A DNA stretch of 64,000 bases, from positions 273,447-337,446 of the forward strand of contig NZ_SSBK01000005.1 of assembly GCF_004795035.1 (NCBI RefSeq), in the 5' to 3' direction. The notes below the pieces were generated by a model, which was not told the origin of the DNA, made no database searches, and was given only the letters and a program-made list of their open reading frames with translations. This DNA comes from Streptomyces sp. A0958 (GTDB lineage: Bacteria > Actinomycetota > Actinomycetes > Streptomycetales > Streptomycetaceae). Shown piece after piece: positions 26,420 through 34,782 of this stretch. Numbering within the stretch: position 1 is the first letter of the stretch; the number at the start of each line of letters is the position of its first letter. Made by a program: the position numbers and the translations under genes.

Positions 26420-27253
26420 ATGTGCAGATGGCTGGCCTACTCCGGCACGAGTGTCGTGCTCAGCGATCTCCTCTACAAACCCGAGCACTCGCTCATCGAT
26501 CAGAGCCTGCACTCACGCATGGGTGTCGAGACGACCAACGGGGACGGCTTCGGCGTCGGATGGTACGGGCCCGACCGGGACACGCCCGCGATCATCCGCG
26601 ACACCGGCCCCGCCTGGAACAACCGCAACCTGCGCGAACTCGCGAGCCACATCCGCTCGCCGCTGTTCTTCGCGCATGTGCGGGCGTCCACGGGGACGGC
26701 CGTCCAGCAGACGAACTGCCACCCGTTCAGGCACGGCCGGTGGATGTGGATGCACAACGGGGCGATCGCCGACTTCCACCGCCTGCGGCGCGACCTCTCC
26801 ATGGCGCTCGACCCGGCGCTGTTCTCCGCCCTGGAAGGGTCGACGGATTCGGAGGTGATGTTCTACCTCGCGCTGACATTCGGGCTCGACCAGGACGTGC
26901 CGGGCGCGGTGGCGCGCATGGCCGGACTCATCGAACGCGTGGGGCACGACGAAGGGGTGGAGTATCCGCTGCAGATGACCGTGGCGGTGTCCGACGGCGA
27001 ACGGCTCTGGGCCTTCCGCTATTCGAGCCTCGGCAAGTCCCGCTCGCTTTTCTACAGCGACAGGGCCGAGACCGTGCGCGCACTCCACCCCGACCTGGAC
27101 TTCCTGCAGGGCGTGTCCGACAGCACCCGCCTGGTGGTGTCGGAGCCCCTGGGCGGCCTGCCCGGTGTGTGGAAGGAAGTGCCGGAGAGCAGCTACGGCG
27201 TCGTCCAGCCGGGCGCGGACGAGTTCCAGCCCTTCGTGCCCGAACCCGTCTAG
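26420..27253 (+). CDS. Class II glutamine amidotransferase (YafJ/EgtC-like)
   Basis: 277 residues from the ATG at 26420, with GGAAGGGACG upstream. It begins MCRWLAYSGTS, placing the N-terminal nucleophile cysteine at position 2 after methionine removal. Further family motifs are TTNGDGFGVGWYG, FAHVRASTGTAVQQTNCHPF and WMWMHNGAIADFHRLRRDL. It is a stand-alone glutaminase-type domain, as in YafJ and the ergothioneine protein EgtC. No ergothioneine genes are adjacent, so its acceptor is unknown. It is convergent with the PfpI-like gene at 27279. Confidence 0.9.
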   Translation: MCRWLAYSGTSVVLSDLLYKPEHSLIDQSLHSRMGVETTNGDGFGVGWYGPDRDTPAIIRDTGPAWNNRNLRELASHIRSPLFFAHVRASTGTAVQQTNCHPFRHGRWMWMHNGAIADFHRLRRDLSMALDPALFSALEGSTDSEVMFYLALTFGLDQDVPGAVARMAGLIERVGHDEGVEYPLQMTVAVSDGERLWAFRYSSLGKSRSLFYSDRAETVRALHPDLDFLQGVSDSTRLVVSEPLGGLPGVWKEVPESSYGVVQPGADEFQPFVPEPV

Positions 27254-27278
27254 CCCGGCCGGTACGGCGCCTGGGGCG

Positions 27279-27836
27279 TCAGCCGGCGAGTGCGGCGTCG
27301 ACCTCCTTGAGGAACGGGTCGAGGTCGCCCGGGTTGCGCGAGGTGATGAGCTTCCAGCCGCCCGTCTCGTCCGCGACGACGGGCTCGTCCACCCAGTCGC
27401 CGCCCGCGTTGCGGACGTCGGTCTGCAGCGAGGCGTACGAGGTGAGCCGCTTGCCCGAGACGCTGCCGGTCTCCACCAGCAGCCAGGGGCCGTGGCAGAT
27501 GGCCGCGACGGGACGGCCGGAAGTGGTGAAGGACCGCACGATGTCGCACGCCGTGCGCTGCAGCCGCAGCGTGTCGGCGTTCAACGTGCCGCCCGGCACC
27601 AGCAGCAGGTCGTAACCCGCCGGATCGACCTCGTCGAGCGTGAGCTCGGGGCGTACGGTCCTGCCGGGGTCCTTGTCGCCGACGAGGGTCTGGATGTCGT
27701 CCTTCTTCAGGGCGGCGACATCGACCTGGGCGCCCCGTTCACGCAGATGGTCGACCGGTACGACGAGTTCGTCCTGCTCCACGCCGTAGTTGGTGACGAT
27801 GGCCAGTACCTTGCGCTTGCTGCCGTTGTCGCTCAT
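27279..27836 (-). CDS. DJ-1/PfpI family type 1 glutamine amidotransferase-like protein
   Basis: 185 residues from the ATG at 27836, behind GGAAGGACG. The nucleophile-elbow cysteine is in VAAICHGPWLLVETG, and VDVAALKKDDIQTL and YDLLLVPGGTLNADTLRLQR are the usual flanking motifs of PfpI-type proteins. Members act as proteases, glyoxalase III or protein deglycases; which applies here is not clear. It is a monocistronic gene convergent with the class II amidotransferase. Confidence 0.88.
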   Translation of the reverse strand: MSDNGSKRKVLAIVTNYGVEQDELVVPVDHLRERGAQVDVAALKKDDIQTLVGDKDPGRTVRPELTLDEVDPAGYDLLLVPGGTLNADTLRLQRTACDIVRSFTTSGRPVAAICHGPWLLVETGSVSGKRLTSYASLQTDVRNAGGDWVDEPVVADETGGWKLITSRNPGDLDPFLKEVDAALAG

Positions 27837-28151
27837 GTGCGTTCGTCCTTCCGTCCTGCGGGGAACACGCCCGGTGACGTTGCTTCCGGGTCGCAGCCTC
27901 TGGGTCCCCCCCATGGCGGCGGTCATTCCCGCGGCCCGCCCGTCCTCCGGCAGCCTCCTGCCGTGCCGTGGCCCCCGCAACCGCACACCCCGCCGTCCGG
28001 CCCCCGCTGTAGCGGCATCGGCGGCGGGCGCCCATGGTGGGAGAGGCGGTCCGGGCGGCCTCCGGCCGGTTGACGTGCCGGTCCCCGGGTACCCGGAAGT
28101 GACCGGCGGACCAGGCCGTTCGGCCCAAGCAGACGTTCGAGGAGTCACACC
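27837..28151. other. Intergenic region before the haem-oxygenase-like gene
   Basis: 315 bases between divergent genes. No convincing ORF is seen. The only notable element is the SigB-like promoter motif at 28068-28092 and the GAGGAG ribosome-binding site of the following gene. Confidence 0.5.
28068..28092 (+). promoter_or_regulatory. Candidate SigB-like promoter
   Basis: GGTT (28068-28071), 15 bases, then GGGTAC (28087-28092). This is a full match to the Streptomyces SigB-family pattern GNNT-N14-16-GGGTAY, 60 bases upstream of the ATG at 28152, so it is well placed to drive that gene. Confidence 0.5.
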
Positions 28152-29120
28152 ATGGCAGGTCAGACGGGCGGCGGACCGGCGCTTCCGCGGGCACGCGGCG
28201 ACCTTTCGGCGGGGGTCATCGCCCATCTGCGGGGGAGCGGCACGCTGCCCGACCCCGTCCTGGCGGACGAGGCGGAACCCTACGGGGACGACCTGCAGCT
28301 CGCCCTGTACGTCTGCTACGAGCTGCACTACCGCGGCTTCGCGGAGGTTGACCCGGCCCACGAGTGGGAGCCGGGGCTGCTGGCCGTCAGGGCCGCGCTG
28401 GAACGCCGCTTCGAGTCGGCCCTGCGCCGGGACACGCCGCCCGGCGCCGCCCTGACCGACACCCTGGACGCGCTGCTCGTCGAGCCCGTCGAGGGCACGG
28501 GGGTGTCGCACTTCCTCCAGGAGCACGGCACGCGGGACCGCCTGCGGACGTACGCCGTGCAGCGCTCCCTGTACCACCTGAAGGAGGCCGACCCGCACGC
28601 CTGGGTGCTGCCCCGTCTCAGCGGACGCGCCAAGGCGGGCATGGCCGCCATCGAGTACGACGAGTTCGGCGCCGGCCGGGCCGAACGCGTCCACGCCCAG
28701 TTGTTCGCCGACCTCATGGCGGACCTGGGCCTGGAGACGGCGTACGGCCACTACCTCGACCGGGGCCACGCCGAGATGCTGGCCCTGGTGAACCTGATGT
28801 CCCTCTTCGGCCTGCACCGCAGGCTGCGGGGCGCCCTGGTCGGCCACTTCGCCGCCGTGGAGATCACCTCGTCCCCGGCGTCACGCCGCCTGGCCCTCGC
28901 GATGAAACGGGCAGGGGCCGGGCCCGCCGCCGAGCACTTCTACACCGAACACGTCGAGGCGGACGCGGTCCACGAACAGGTCGTCCGCCACGACGTCGTG
29001 CGCGGGCTGCTGGACGACGAACCCGACCTGGAGGCGGACGTCGTGTTCGGCATCGACACCACCGGCCTCCTGGAGGACCGCCTCGCCGAACGCCTGCTGG
29101 CCGACTGGCGCGCCGCCTAG
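28152..29120 (+). CDS. Iron-containing redox enzyme family protein (haem-oxygenase-like fold)
   Basis: 322 residues from the ATG at 28152, with CGAGGAGTCAC upstream. It is mostly helical, with YGDDLQLALYVCYELHYRGF near residue 36, a YHLKEADPHAWVLPRLSGRA segment and IEYDEFGAGRAERVHAQLF near 175, then EHVEADAVHEQVVRHDVVRG near 280. These E/H-rich helices match haem-oxygenase-like diiron (HDO-type) proteins annotated as iron-containing redox enzymes. The substrate is unknown. Its TAG stop overlaps the TAG stop of the convergent ANTAR gene in a shared CTAG palindrome (29117-29120). Confidence 0.85.
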   Translation: MAGQTGGGPALPRARGDLSAGVIAHLRGSGTLPDPVLADEAEPYGDDLQLALYVCYELHYRGFAEVDPAHEWEPGLLAVRAALERRFESALRRDTPPGAALTDTLDALLVEPVEGTGVSHFLQEHGTRDRLRTYAVQRSLYHLKEADPHAWVLPRLSGRAKAGMAAIEYDEFGAGRAERVHAQLFADLMADLGLETAYGHYLDRGHAEMLALVNLMSLFGLHRRLRGALVGHFAAVEITSSPASRRLALAMKRAGAGPAAEHFYTEHVEADAVHEQVVRHDVVRGLLDDEPDLEADVVFGIDTTGLLEDRLAERLLADWRAA

Positions 29121-29821
29121 TTCTCGCCCAGCAGCCGGCGCAGCTCCCGTGTGCTGCCCCGGCCCTTGGCCCGTACGATCTGCGCCGCGATGGCGTTCAG
29201 CTTGTGGTTCGTGTGCTGCGAGAAGGTGCGCAGCACGTCGAAGGCCTGGTCCGCGTCGCAGTCCAGCATGTGCATCACGATGCCGCTGGCCTGGTCGATG
29301 ACCGCCCGCGAGGCCATCGCCGTACGCAACTGCTCCGCCTCCGCCTCGGCACAGGCGCTGGCGTGGTCACGGAGGAGCCCGTCGACCGACTCCTCGGCCA
29401 GGACCCGTACGGCCTCCAGCACCGCCGCGGTGAGCGGCCCCGGCCGGAAGGCGTACAGGGTGACCGTCGCCGGGACGCCCCCGACCAGGACCGGCACGGC
29501 GGTGCAGGAGCGCAGTCCCCGTTCCAGCGCCGCCACCCGGAACCTGGGCCAGCGCGCGTCGGTGACGAGGTCGGCGGCGGCGACCGGACGCCCGGAGCGG
29601 GCGGCTTCGACGCCGGGACCGGTTCCGGTCTCCTCCTGGAGGGCGGCCAGCTCCGCGAGATCCGGATGGGTCGCCGCGCTGTGGGTTTCCGCGCCGGGGA
29701 GTTCCGTGGTCACGGTCGCGCCCCGGCAGCGCGGGGCGCACCGCATCGCCCGTTGACCCAACCGGGTGATTCGCGGTACCACGGCGGCGGAATCGGTCGT
29801 CGCACCCACCGGACGGGTCAC
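29117..29821 (-). CDS. GAF and ANTAR domain transcription antitermination regulator
   Basis: 234 residues from a GTG at 29821, behind AGGGAGG. The N-terminal part is a GAF-like sensory domain (LVTDARWPRFRVAALERGLR, TAVPVLVGGVPATVTLYAFR). The C-terminal ANTAR domain is clear in AMASRAVIDQASGIVMHMLD and ADQAFDVLRTFSQHTNHKLN. ANTAR proteins bind paired RNA hairpins and relieve transcription termination. Its RNA target is not obvious here. It diverges from the PAS-GAF gene at 29901, with a 7-bp-arm inverted repeat between them. Confidence 0.88.
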   Translation of the reverse strand: MTRPVGATTDSAAVVPRITRLGQRAMRCAPRCRGATVTTELPGAETHSAATHPDLAELAALQEETGTGPGVEAARSGRPVAAADLVTDARWPRFRVAALERGLRSCTAVPVLVGGVPATVTLYAFRPGPLTAAVLEAVRVLAEESVDGLLRDHASACAEAEAEQLRTAMASRAVIDQASGIVMHMLDCDADQAFDVLRTFSQHTNHKLNAIAAQIVRAKGRGSTRELRRLLGEN

Positions 29822-29852
29822 TTCACAGCCTCCCTGACGGAACGGAAGCCCC

Positions 29853-29872
29853 CTCGCGCGGCTCGGCGCGAG
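29853..29872. promoter_or_regulatory. Inverted repeat between divergent sensor genes
   Basis: Arms CTCGCGC (29853-29859) and GCGCGAG (29866-29872) with a six-base gap, in the 79 bases between the GAF-ANTAR and PAS-GAF genes. It could be an operator acting on both promoters. A TAGCTT box at 29889-29894 is six bases before the PAS gene ATG, which may therefore be leaderless. Confidence 0.4.
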
Positions 29873-29900
29873 AACGCGGACCATCGGCTAGCTTCGTCGT

Positions 29901-31040
29901 ATGAGCCGGTCATCGGAGCGCGAGGGCGATGTTCAGGCCCTCGCCGCCCGCGTGCAGGAACTGCGTGCGGCCCGTGCCCATCCTCCCGCCGAGTACCCGG
30001 TCCTGCTCGACGCGGCCCTGGCGGAACTGGAGCGCGCGGTCGAGGTTCTGCGCCCGGCGGAGGACGAGCGGGCCCGGCCGCCGGGCGTCAAGGCCACGTA
30101 TCCGTTCAGGGCCGTCTTCGAGCACCTGCCGTGGGCCGTCGTCCTGATGGACGAACAGACCGTGGTCCGGCGCGTCAACCCGGCCGCCGTCGAACTGACC
30201 GGCCTGCCCCCGGGGTACGCGGCCGGCCGGCCGCTCGCCGCGACGCTCCGGCCCGCCGACCGGGCGGCCCTGCGCGGCCATGCGGCGGCCGTGGCCCGGG
30301 GCGAGGGGGGCCGCAGCCTCCCGGTACGCCTCCAGCGCCTCCCTGACTGCCCGCTGCACGCCACGCTCACCGGCCTGGACGTGCCGGACGGACGGAAGCA
30401 GGACGTGCTCCTCACGCTCACACCGTCCGCCGGCGGACCGCCCGTACCGGCCGTGCGGGAACCCGGGCCTTCCGAGCCCTCCGCCGTCGTCCGCCAGGCC
30501 GAGCTGACCGCCCTCCTGGACCGCACGGACCGCCTGCTCCTGAGCTGCGGCGGGCAGCAGGACCCTGCCGCGACGCTCAGCGCGGCTGCGGGCCTGATGC
30601 GGGACGGCCTCGCGGACTGGGCCGTGCTCGACCTGGGAGCGGCGCCGGCTCCGGTCAGGGCGGCGGTCCACGGGCCCGCGTCCCCCGACGACCCCGGCCT
30701 GGAGAAGGTATTTCTCCAGCAGGACCCGCGCGCCTGCCCGGTGGTCGCGGAGGCCATGGACTCGGGCGCGGCGGCGGTGGAACAGCTGACGGACGACCTC
30801 GGCAGGCTCGGGACCGACGACGAGGGCGCGCCGCTGATGGTCCGCGCCGACGTCACCTCCCTGCTCTGCGTCGCCCTGCTCGCGCCCGACGACACCACGG
30901 TGCTGGGGGCGCTGACCCTGCTCAGGGCCGGGGCGCGCCCGCCGTTCTCCCTCCTGGAGGCCGGCGGCGCGGAGATCGCGGCCGGCCACCTGGCCGTCCT
31001 GGCGCAGCGCGGCGGCATCCACGGTCCCGGCCCCTTCTGA
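29901..31040 (+). CDS. PAS and GAF domain sensor protein without a visible output domain
   Basis: 379 residues. A helical N-terminus (VQALAARVQELRAARAHPP) leads into a PAS domain at about 70-165 (FRAVFEHLPWAVVLMDEQTV, VRRVNPAAVELTGLP), then a GAF-like region at about 200-370 (LTALLDRTDRLLLSCGGQQD, LGALTLLRAGARPPFSLLEA). Streptomyces proteins with this layout commonly continue into a SpoIIE/PP2C phosphatase or kinase domain; here it stops after GAF. It may signal by protein contact, for example with the divergent ANTAR regulator, but that is inference. No ribosome-binding site is visible. Confidence 0.82.
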   Translation: MSRSSEREGDVQALAARVQELRAARAHPPAEYPVLLDAALAELERAVEVLRPAEDERARPPGVKATYPFRAVFEHLPWAVVLMDEQTVVRRVNPAAVELTGLPPGYAAGRPLAATLRPADRAALRGHAAAVARGEGGRSLPVRLQRLPDCPLHATLTGLDVPDGRKQDVLLTLTPSAGGPPVPAVREPGPSEPSAVVRQAELTALLDRTDRLLLSCGGQQDPAATLSAAAGLMRDGLADWAVLDLGAAPAPVRAAVHGPASPDDPGLEKVFLQQDPRACPVVAEAMDSGAAAVEQLTDDLGRLGTDDEGAPLMVRADVTSLLCVALLAPDDTTVLGALTLLRAGARPPFSLLEAGGAEIAAGHLAVLAQRGGIHGPGPF

Positions 31041-31076
31041 CCTGGGCCTCCGGGGCCGGCCGCGTACGAAGAAAAC

Positions 31077-31107
31077 CCGCCCGGCGACGGGTGCCGCGGC
31101 CGGGCGG
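31077..31107. terminator. Possible terminator after the PAS-GAF gene
   Basis: Perfect 9-bp stem CCGCCCGGC (31077-31085) and GCCGGGCGG (31099-31107) with a 13-base loop, 37 bases downstream of the PAS-GAF stop. It could instead be in the 5' leader of the next gene. Confidence 0.4.
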
Positions 31108-31215
31108 TGGCACACGGCATTGTGGGAGAACCTTTGAGGGCGCTTCCGGTCCGCAGACGCTCAGGTGCGAGCGGATCGAGCGGGTCGCCCCGGCCGGACG
31201 AGCATGGAGGACACG

Positions 31216-32307
31216 ATGGTGCGGACAGTGGGTGTCGAGGAGGAGCTGCTGCTCGTCGACGAGCAGAGCGGTGACCCCCGGGCCCTGTCGACGGCCGTCC
31301 TGGCCCTGGCAGAACGCCGCGCCGAGGGCGACTCGGTCTTCGAGGCGGAGCTCCACCGCCAGCAGCTGGAGTTCGCCACCGAACCGCGCGCCGACATGGG
31401 GGAACTCGCCGACGAGATCCTGCGCTGGCGGGCGGAGGCGGCCCGCAGCGCCGCGGACGCCGGGGGAGCGGTGGTGGCCCTCGCCACCGCACCGCTGCCC
31501 GTCAGCCCCTCCATCGGCGACGGGGAGCGGTACCGCTGGCTGGCCGACAAGTTCGGGCTGACCACCCAGGAGCAGCTGACCTGCGGATGCCATGTGCACG
31601 TCTCGGTGGAGTCGGACGAGGAGGGCGTCGGCGTACTGGACCGCATCCGGCCCTGGCTCGCCGTCCTGCTCGCGCTGAGCGCCAACTCGCCGTTCTGGCA
31701 GGGTCAGGACACCACGTACAGCAGTTACCGCAGCAGAGTCTGGGGGCGCTGGCCCTCGGCCGGGCCCGTCGAGCCCTTCGGCACCGCCCGCCGTTACCAC
31801 GAAGAGGTCCAGGCCCTCGTCGACACCGGCGTCCTGCGCGACAAGGGGATGATCTACTTCGACGCCCGGCTCTCGCACCGGTATCCCACCGTCGAGGTCC
31901 GGGTCGCGGACGTGTGCCTCGACCCCGCCGACGCCGTGCTGCTCGCCACCCTGGTGCGCGGCCTGGTCGAGACGGCGGCCCGCGCCTGGCGGGCGGGCGA
32001 CCCCCCGGAGCCGTACGGGGTGGGCCTGTTGCGCATGGCCGGCTGGCAGGCCGGGCGCGCGGGCCTGGAGGGCCAGCTGCTCCACCCCGCCACCATGCGC
32101 CCCGCACCCGCGCCGGACGTCCTCGGCGCCCTGCTCGCCCATGTGCGGGACGCCCTGGAGGAGAGCGGGGACCTCGCGAGGGCCGAGGAAGGCATCGAAC
32201 AGGTCCTGAAGAGGGGCACGGGGGCCCGAATCCAGCGCGACGCGCTCGCCCGTACGGGCAGCCTCCGCGACGCGGTCGCCGAGTGCGTGACCAGAACACG
32301 CGGCTGA
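31216..32307 (+). CDS. YbdK-type carboxylate-amine ligase (glutamate-cysteine ligase family 2)
   Basis: 363 residues from the ATG at 31216, five bases after a GGAGG; an in-frame ATG at 31204 would put that site inside the gene. Motifs: VGVEEELLLVDEQSGDP at the N-terminus, ELHRQQLEFATEPRADMGEL near 45, and CGCHVHVSVESDEEGV near 118, then RLSHRYPTVEVRVADVCLDP. These are the ATP-grasp-like GCS2 signatures. It makes a gamma-glutamyl type bond; YbdK proteins have weak glutamate-cysteine ligase activity. Since actinomycetes use mycothiol, the true amine substrate is open. Confidence 0.9.
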   Translation: MVRTVGVEEELLLVDEQSGDPRALSTAVLALAERRAEGDSVFEAELHRQQLEFATEPRADMGELADEILRWRAEAARSAADAGGAVVALATAPLPVSPSIGDGERYRWLADKFGLTTQEQLTCGCHVHVSVESDEEGVGVLDRIRPWLAVLLALSANSPFWQGQDTTYSSYRSRVWGRWPSAGPVEPFGTARRYHEEVQALVDTGVLRDKGMIYFDARLSHRYPTVEVRVADVCLDPADAVLLATLVRGLVETAARAWRAGDPPEPYGVGLLRMAGWQAGRAGLEGQLLHPATMRPAPAPDVLGALLAHVRDALEESGDLARAEEGIEQVLKRGTGARIQRDALARTGSLRDAVAECVTRTRG

Positions 32308-32313
32308 CACGGA

Positions 32314-32344
32314 CGGCCGCTCCCCGATGCGGGGGGAGCGGCCG
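32314..32344. terminator. Bidirectional terminator between convergent genes
   Basis: Perfect 12-bp stem CGGCCGCTCCCC (32314-32325) and its complement (32333-32344) with a seven-base loop, exactly in the 43-base gap between the convergent YbdK-type and decarboxylase genes. Confidence 0.75.
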
Positions 32345-32350
32345 CGCGTA

Positions 32351-33829
32351 TCAGGCGCCGTCGTTCGCGCAGACCCGTACGGTGTGCAGTTTCGGGTCCG
32401 CCGGGTCGGGCAGGTTCATGCCCGCGTCGAGGCCGGTCAGGAGGTAGCGCAGGACCGGTTCGGTCAGCCGCTCCCCGGGCAGCACCACCGGGATGCCCGG
32501 CGGGTAGGGCGTGATCATCTCCGCGGCGATCCGTCCCGCGGCGCGCTCCACCGGAATGTCCTCGGTGCCGGTGAAGTAGGCGTCGCGCGGCAGCCGGGCC
32601 TGCTCCATCCGCAGCTCGGACGGGGCGGGGACCGCCACCTCCGGCCCCCGGGGCAGGGACGGCGCCCGGCGCGCCAGATCCCGCAGCGCCGTCATGAGAC
32701 GTTGCGTCGTCTCCGCGTCGTCGGCATGGGTGAGCTGGGCGCTGATGCGCCGATGGTCCATCAGGTGCGTGTCGATCCGGTGGTGTTCGCGCAGCCAGTC
32801 CGCCGCCAGGTAGCCGGAGACGCCGAGTTCCTGGATGTCGACGACGACCGGCAGCGGGTCGAACTCGGAGCCCGCCCCAGGACCGCAGAAGTCGTCGCGG
32901 TCGTTGACGTGCATGCCGTCGATGGTCTCGATCTCCTCCCGCACCGAGGCGGCGAGGGCGAGCGCGCGCGACATCAGCGTGCGGCCCTCCAGCACCATCT
33001 GGCGCCGCCACCCGTCCATGCCGGCGTACAGCAGCACGGACGGGCTGGTCGTCCCCAGCAGATCCGCCCGGGACGCCAGCGTGTCGTGGTCGATCAGATC
33101 GCCCCGCAGATGGAACACGGAACCCTGCTCGAGGCCGCTGCCCATCTTGTGGATGCTGGTGACACAGACATCGGCTCCGGCGTCCATCGCCCACGTCGGC
33201 AGGTCCGGGTGGAAAGGCAGATGCGCGCCCCACGCCTCGTCGACGACCAGCGGACGCGAGCGGCGGTGGCAGACCTCGGCGATGGACCGCAGATCCGCCG
33301 ACACCCCGTACGGCGTGGGGCTGGTGACCAGGGCGCCCTTCGCGTCCGGGTGCTCCTCGAACGCCCGCTCGTAGGCGTTGGGGGACGGCGGATGGGCGAG
33401 GTGCCGCTCCGTGTCCCACTGCGGTTCGATCCACACCGGCTGGATGCCGGACAGGATGAGCCCGGAGATCACGGCCTTGTGCGCGTCCCGCCCCACCAGC
33501 AGCTTCTCGCCGTGGGCGGCGACGCTGAGCATCGCCGCCTTGACCGACAGGGAACTGCCGCACGTCGAGAAGAACGCGTGCTCCGCGTGCACGGCGTCGG
33601 CCATCAGGACCTCCGCGCGCTGCAGCACCCCCGACCTCGTCCGCCGGTCGTCGAGCCCGCCACTGGCCAGGACGTCCCCCAGGAACACGGCATCGCCGAG
33701 CACGGCCCTGACCTCCGGCGCCGCGCCGCGGGCCTGCTTGTGGCCCGGGGGAGTGAACCCCAGCTCGCCCCGCTTCCGGTAGGCGGCCAGGGCGTCGAGA
33801 ACGGGTGCTTCTTCGTGGTTCTTCGGCAT
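32351..33829 (-). CDS. Orn/Lys/Arg decarboxylase-family PLP enzyme
   Basis: 492 residues from the ATG at 33829, behind GGAAGGTGG. It is a fold-type I PLP enzyme: the Schiff-base lysine lies in CVTSIHKMGSGLEQGSVFHL, VVDEAWGAHLPFHPDLP contains the aspartate that contacts the pyridine, and HAFFSTCGSSLSVKAAML binds the phosphate. The C-terminal part with ITPYPPGIPVVLPGERLTEP is typical of the Gram-positive SpeA/Cad-like subgroup, shorter than the E. coli enzymes. It probably decarboxylates lysine, ornithine or arginine to a polyamine precursor. It follows the SDR gene by 65 bases on the same strand. Confidence 0.9.
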   Translation of the reverse strand: MPKNHEEAPVLDALAAYRKRGELGFTPPGHKQARGAAPEVRAVLGDAVFLGDVLASGGLDDRRTRSGVLQRAEVLMADAVHAEHAFFSTCGSSLSVKAAMLSVAAHGEKLLVGRDAHKAVISGLILSGIQPVWIEPQWDTERHLAHPPSPNAYERAFEEHPDAKGALVTSPTPYGVSADLRSIAEVCHRRSRPLVVDEAWGAHLPFHPDLPTWAMDAGADVCVTSIHKMGSGLEQGSVFHLRGDLIDHDTLASRADLLGTTSPSVLLYAGMDGWRRQMVLEGRTLMSRALALAASVREEIETIDGMHVNDRDDFCGPGAGSEFDPLPVVVDIQELGVSGYLAADWLREHHRIDTHLMDHRRISAQLTHADDAETTQRLMTALRDLARRAPSLPRGPEVAVPAPSELRMEQARLPRDAYFTGTEDIPVERAAGRIAAEMITPYPPGIPVVLPGERLTEPVLRYLLTGLDAGMNLPDPADPKLHTVRVCANDGA

Positions 33830-33894
33830 ACAGGCCACCTTCCCGTGATCGCCCCACCCCTCACGCGTCGAGCCCCCGCCGTTTCCCGCTCCCG

Positions 33895-34782
33895 CTACGG
33901 AAGCGGGGTGCCGCCCGTCGCGTTCACGATCTCCCCGGTGATGAAACTCGCGTTCGCCGAGGCCAGGAACACATACGCCGGGGCCATCTCGGCCGGCTGG
34001 GCGGGGCGCCCGAGCGGGCTCTGCTTCCCGAACTCCTTCGTGTCGGGCAGGGTCGCCGGAATCAGCGGCGTCCACACCGGGCCCGGAGCCACCGCGTTGA
34101 CGCGGATGCCGTCGGACGCCAGCATCTGCGCGAGGCCGTGGGTGAAGGTGACGATGGCGCCCTTGGTCATGGCGTAGTCGAGCAGATGAGGACTCGGCTT
34201 GTAGGCCTGCACCGACGTCGTGTTGATGATCGAACCGCCGGCCGGGATGTGCGGCAGGGCCATCTTGCACAGCCAGAACATCCCGTACAGGTTGGTGTGC
34301 AGGACCCGGTCGAACTGCTCCGTGGAGATGGCGGCGATGCCGTCGGGCTGGGCCATCTGGTACCCGGCGTTGTTGACGAGTACGTCGATCCGCCCGAACT
34401 CCTGCACCGCGCGGCCGATCAACGCGCGGCACTGCTTCTCGTCCCGGATGTCGCACGCCTCCGTCAGGGCCCGCCTGCCCGCCTCCTCGACCAGGCGGGC
34501 CGTCTCCCGCGCCTCGTCCTTCTCGGCGTCGAGATGGGTGATCAGCACATCGGCCCCCTCGCGGGCGAAGGCCAGCGCGACGGCCCGGCCGATCCCGGAG
34601 TCGCCCCCGGTCACGACGGCCTTGCGGTCCGTCAGGAGGCCGTGGCCCCGGTAGGAGTCCTCGCCGTGGTCGGGCGGCGGGTCCATGGGCCCGGTCCAGC
34701 CGGGGTGCTTCTGTTCCTGCTGCGGGAAATCGGGCTGCGTAAAGCGTTCGGTGGGGTCCGGGGTCGGTGCGGACTCGGTCAT
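33895..34782 (-). CDS. SDR family oxidoreductase (YhxC/YghA-like)
   Basis: 295 residues from the ATG at 34782, which overlaps the P450 stop (ATGA). The proline-rich N-terminal extension (FTQPDFPQQEQKHPGWTGPM) is typical of the YghA/general-stress type of SDR. Cofactor motif VVTGGDSGIGRAVALAFARE, NNAG in DVLVNNAGYQM, and catalytic YAMTK follow; SINGLE-domain length is normal. It probably reduces a carbonyl with NAD(P)H. Translational coupling to CYP152 suggests it may act on the hydroxylated fatty acid or a related product; that is inference. Confidence 0.9.
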   Translation of the reverse strand: MTESAPTPDPTERFTQPDFPQQEQKHPGWTGPMDPPPDHGEDSYRGHGLLTDRKAVVTGGDSGIGRAVALAFAREGADVLITHLDAEKDEARETARLVEEAGRRALTEACDIRDEKQCRALIGRAVQEFGRIDVLVNNAGYQMAQPDGIAAISTEQFDRVLHTNLYGMFWLCKMALPHIPAGGSIINTTSVQAYKPSPHLLDYAMTKGAIVTFTHGLAQMLASDGIRVNAVAPGPVWTPLIPATLPDTKEFGKQSPLGRPAQPAEMAPAYVFLASANASFITGEIVNATGGTPLP

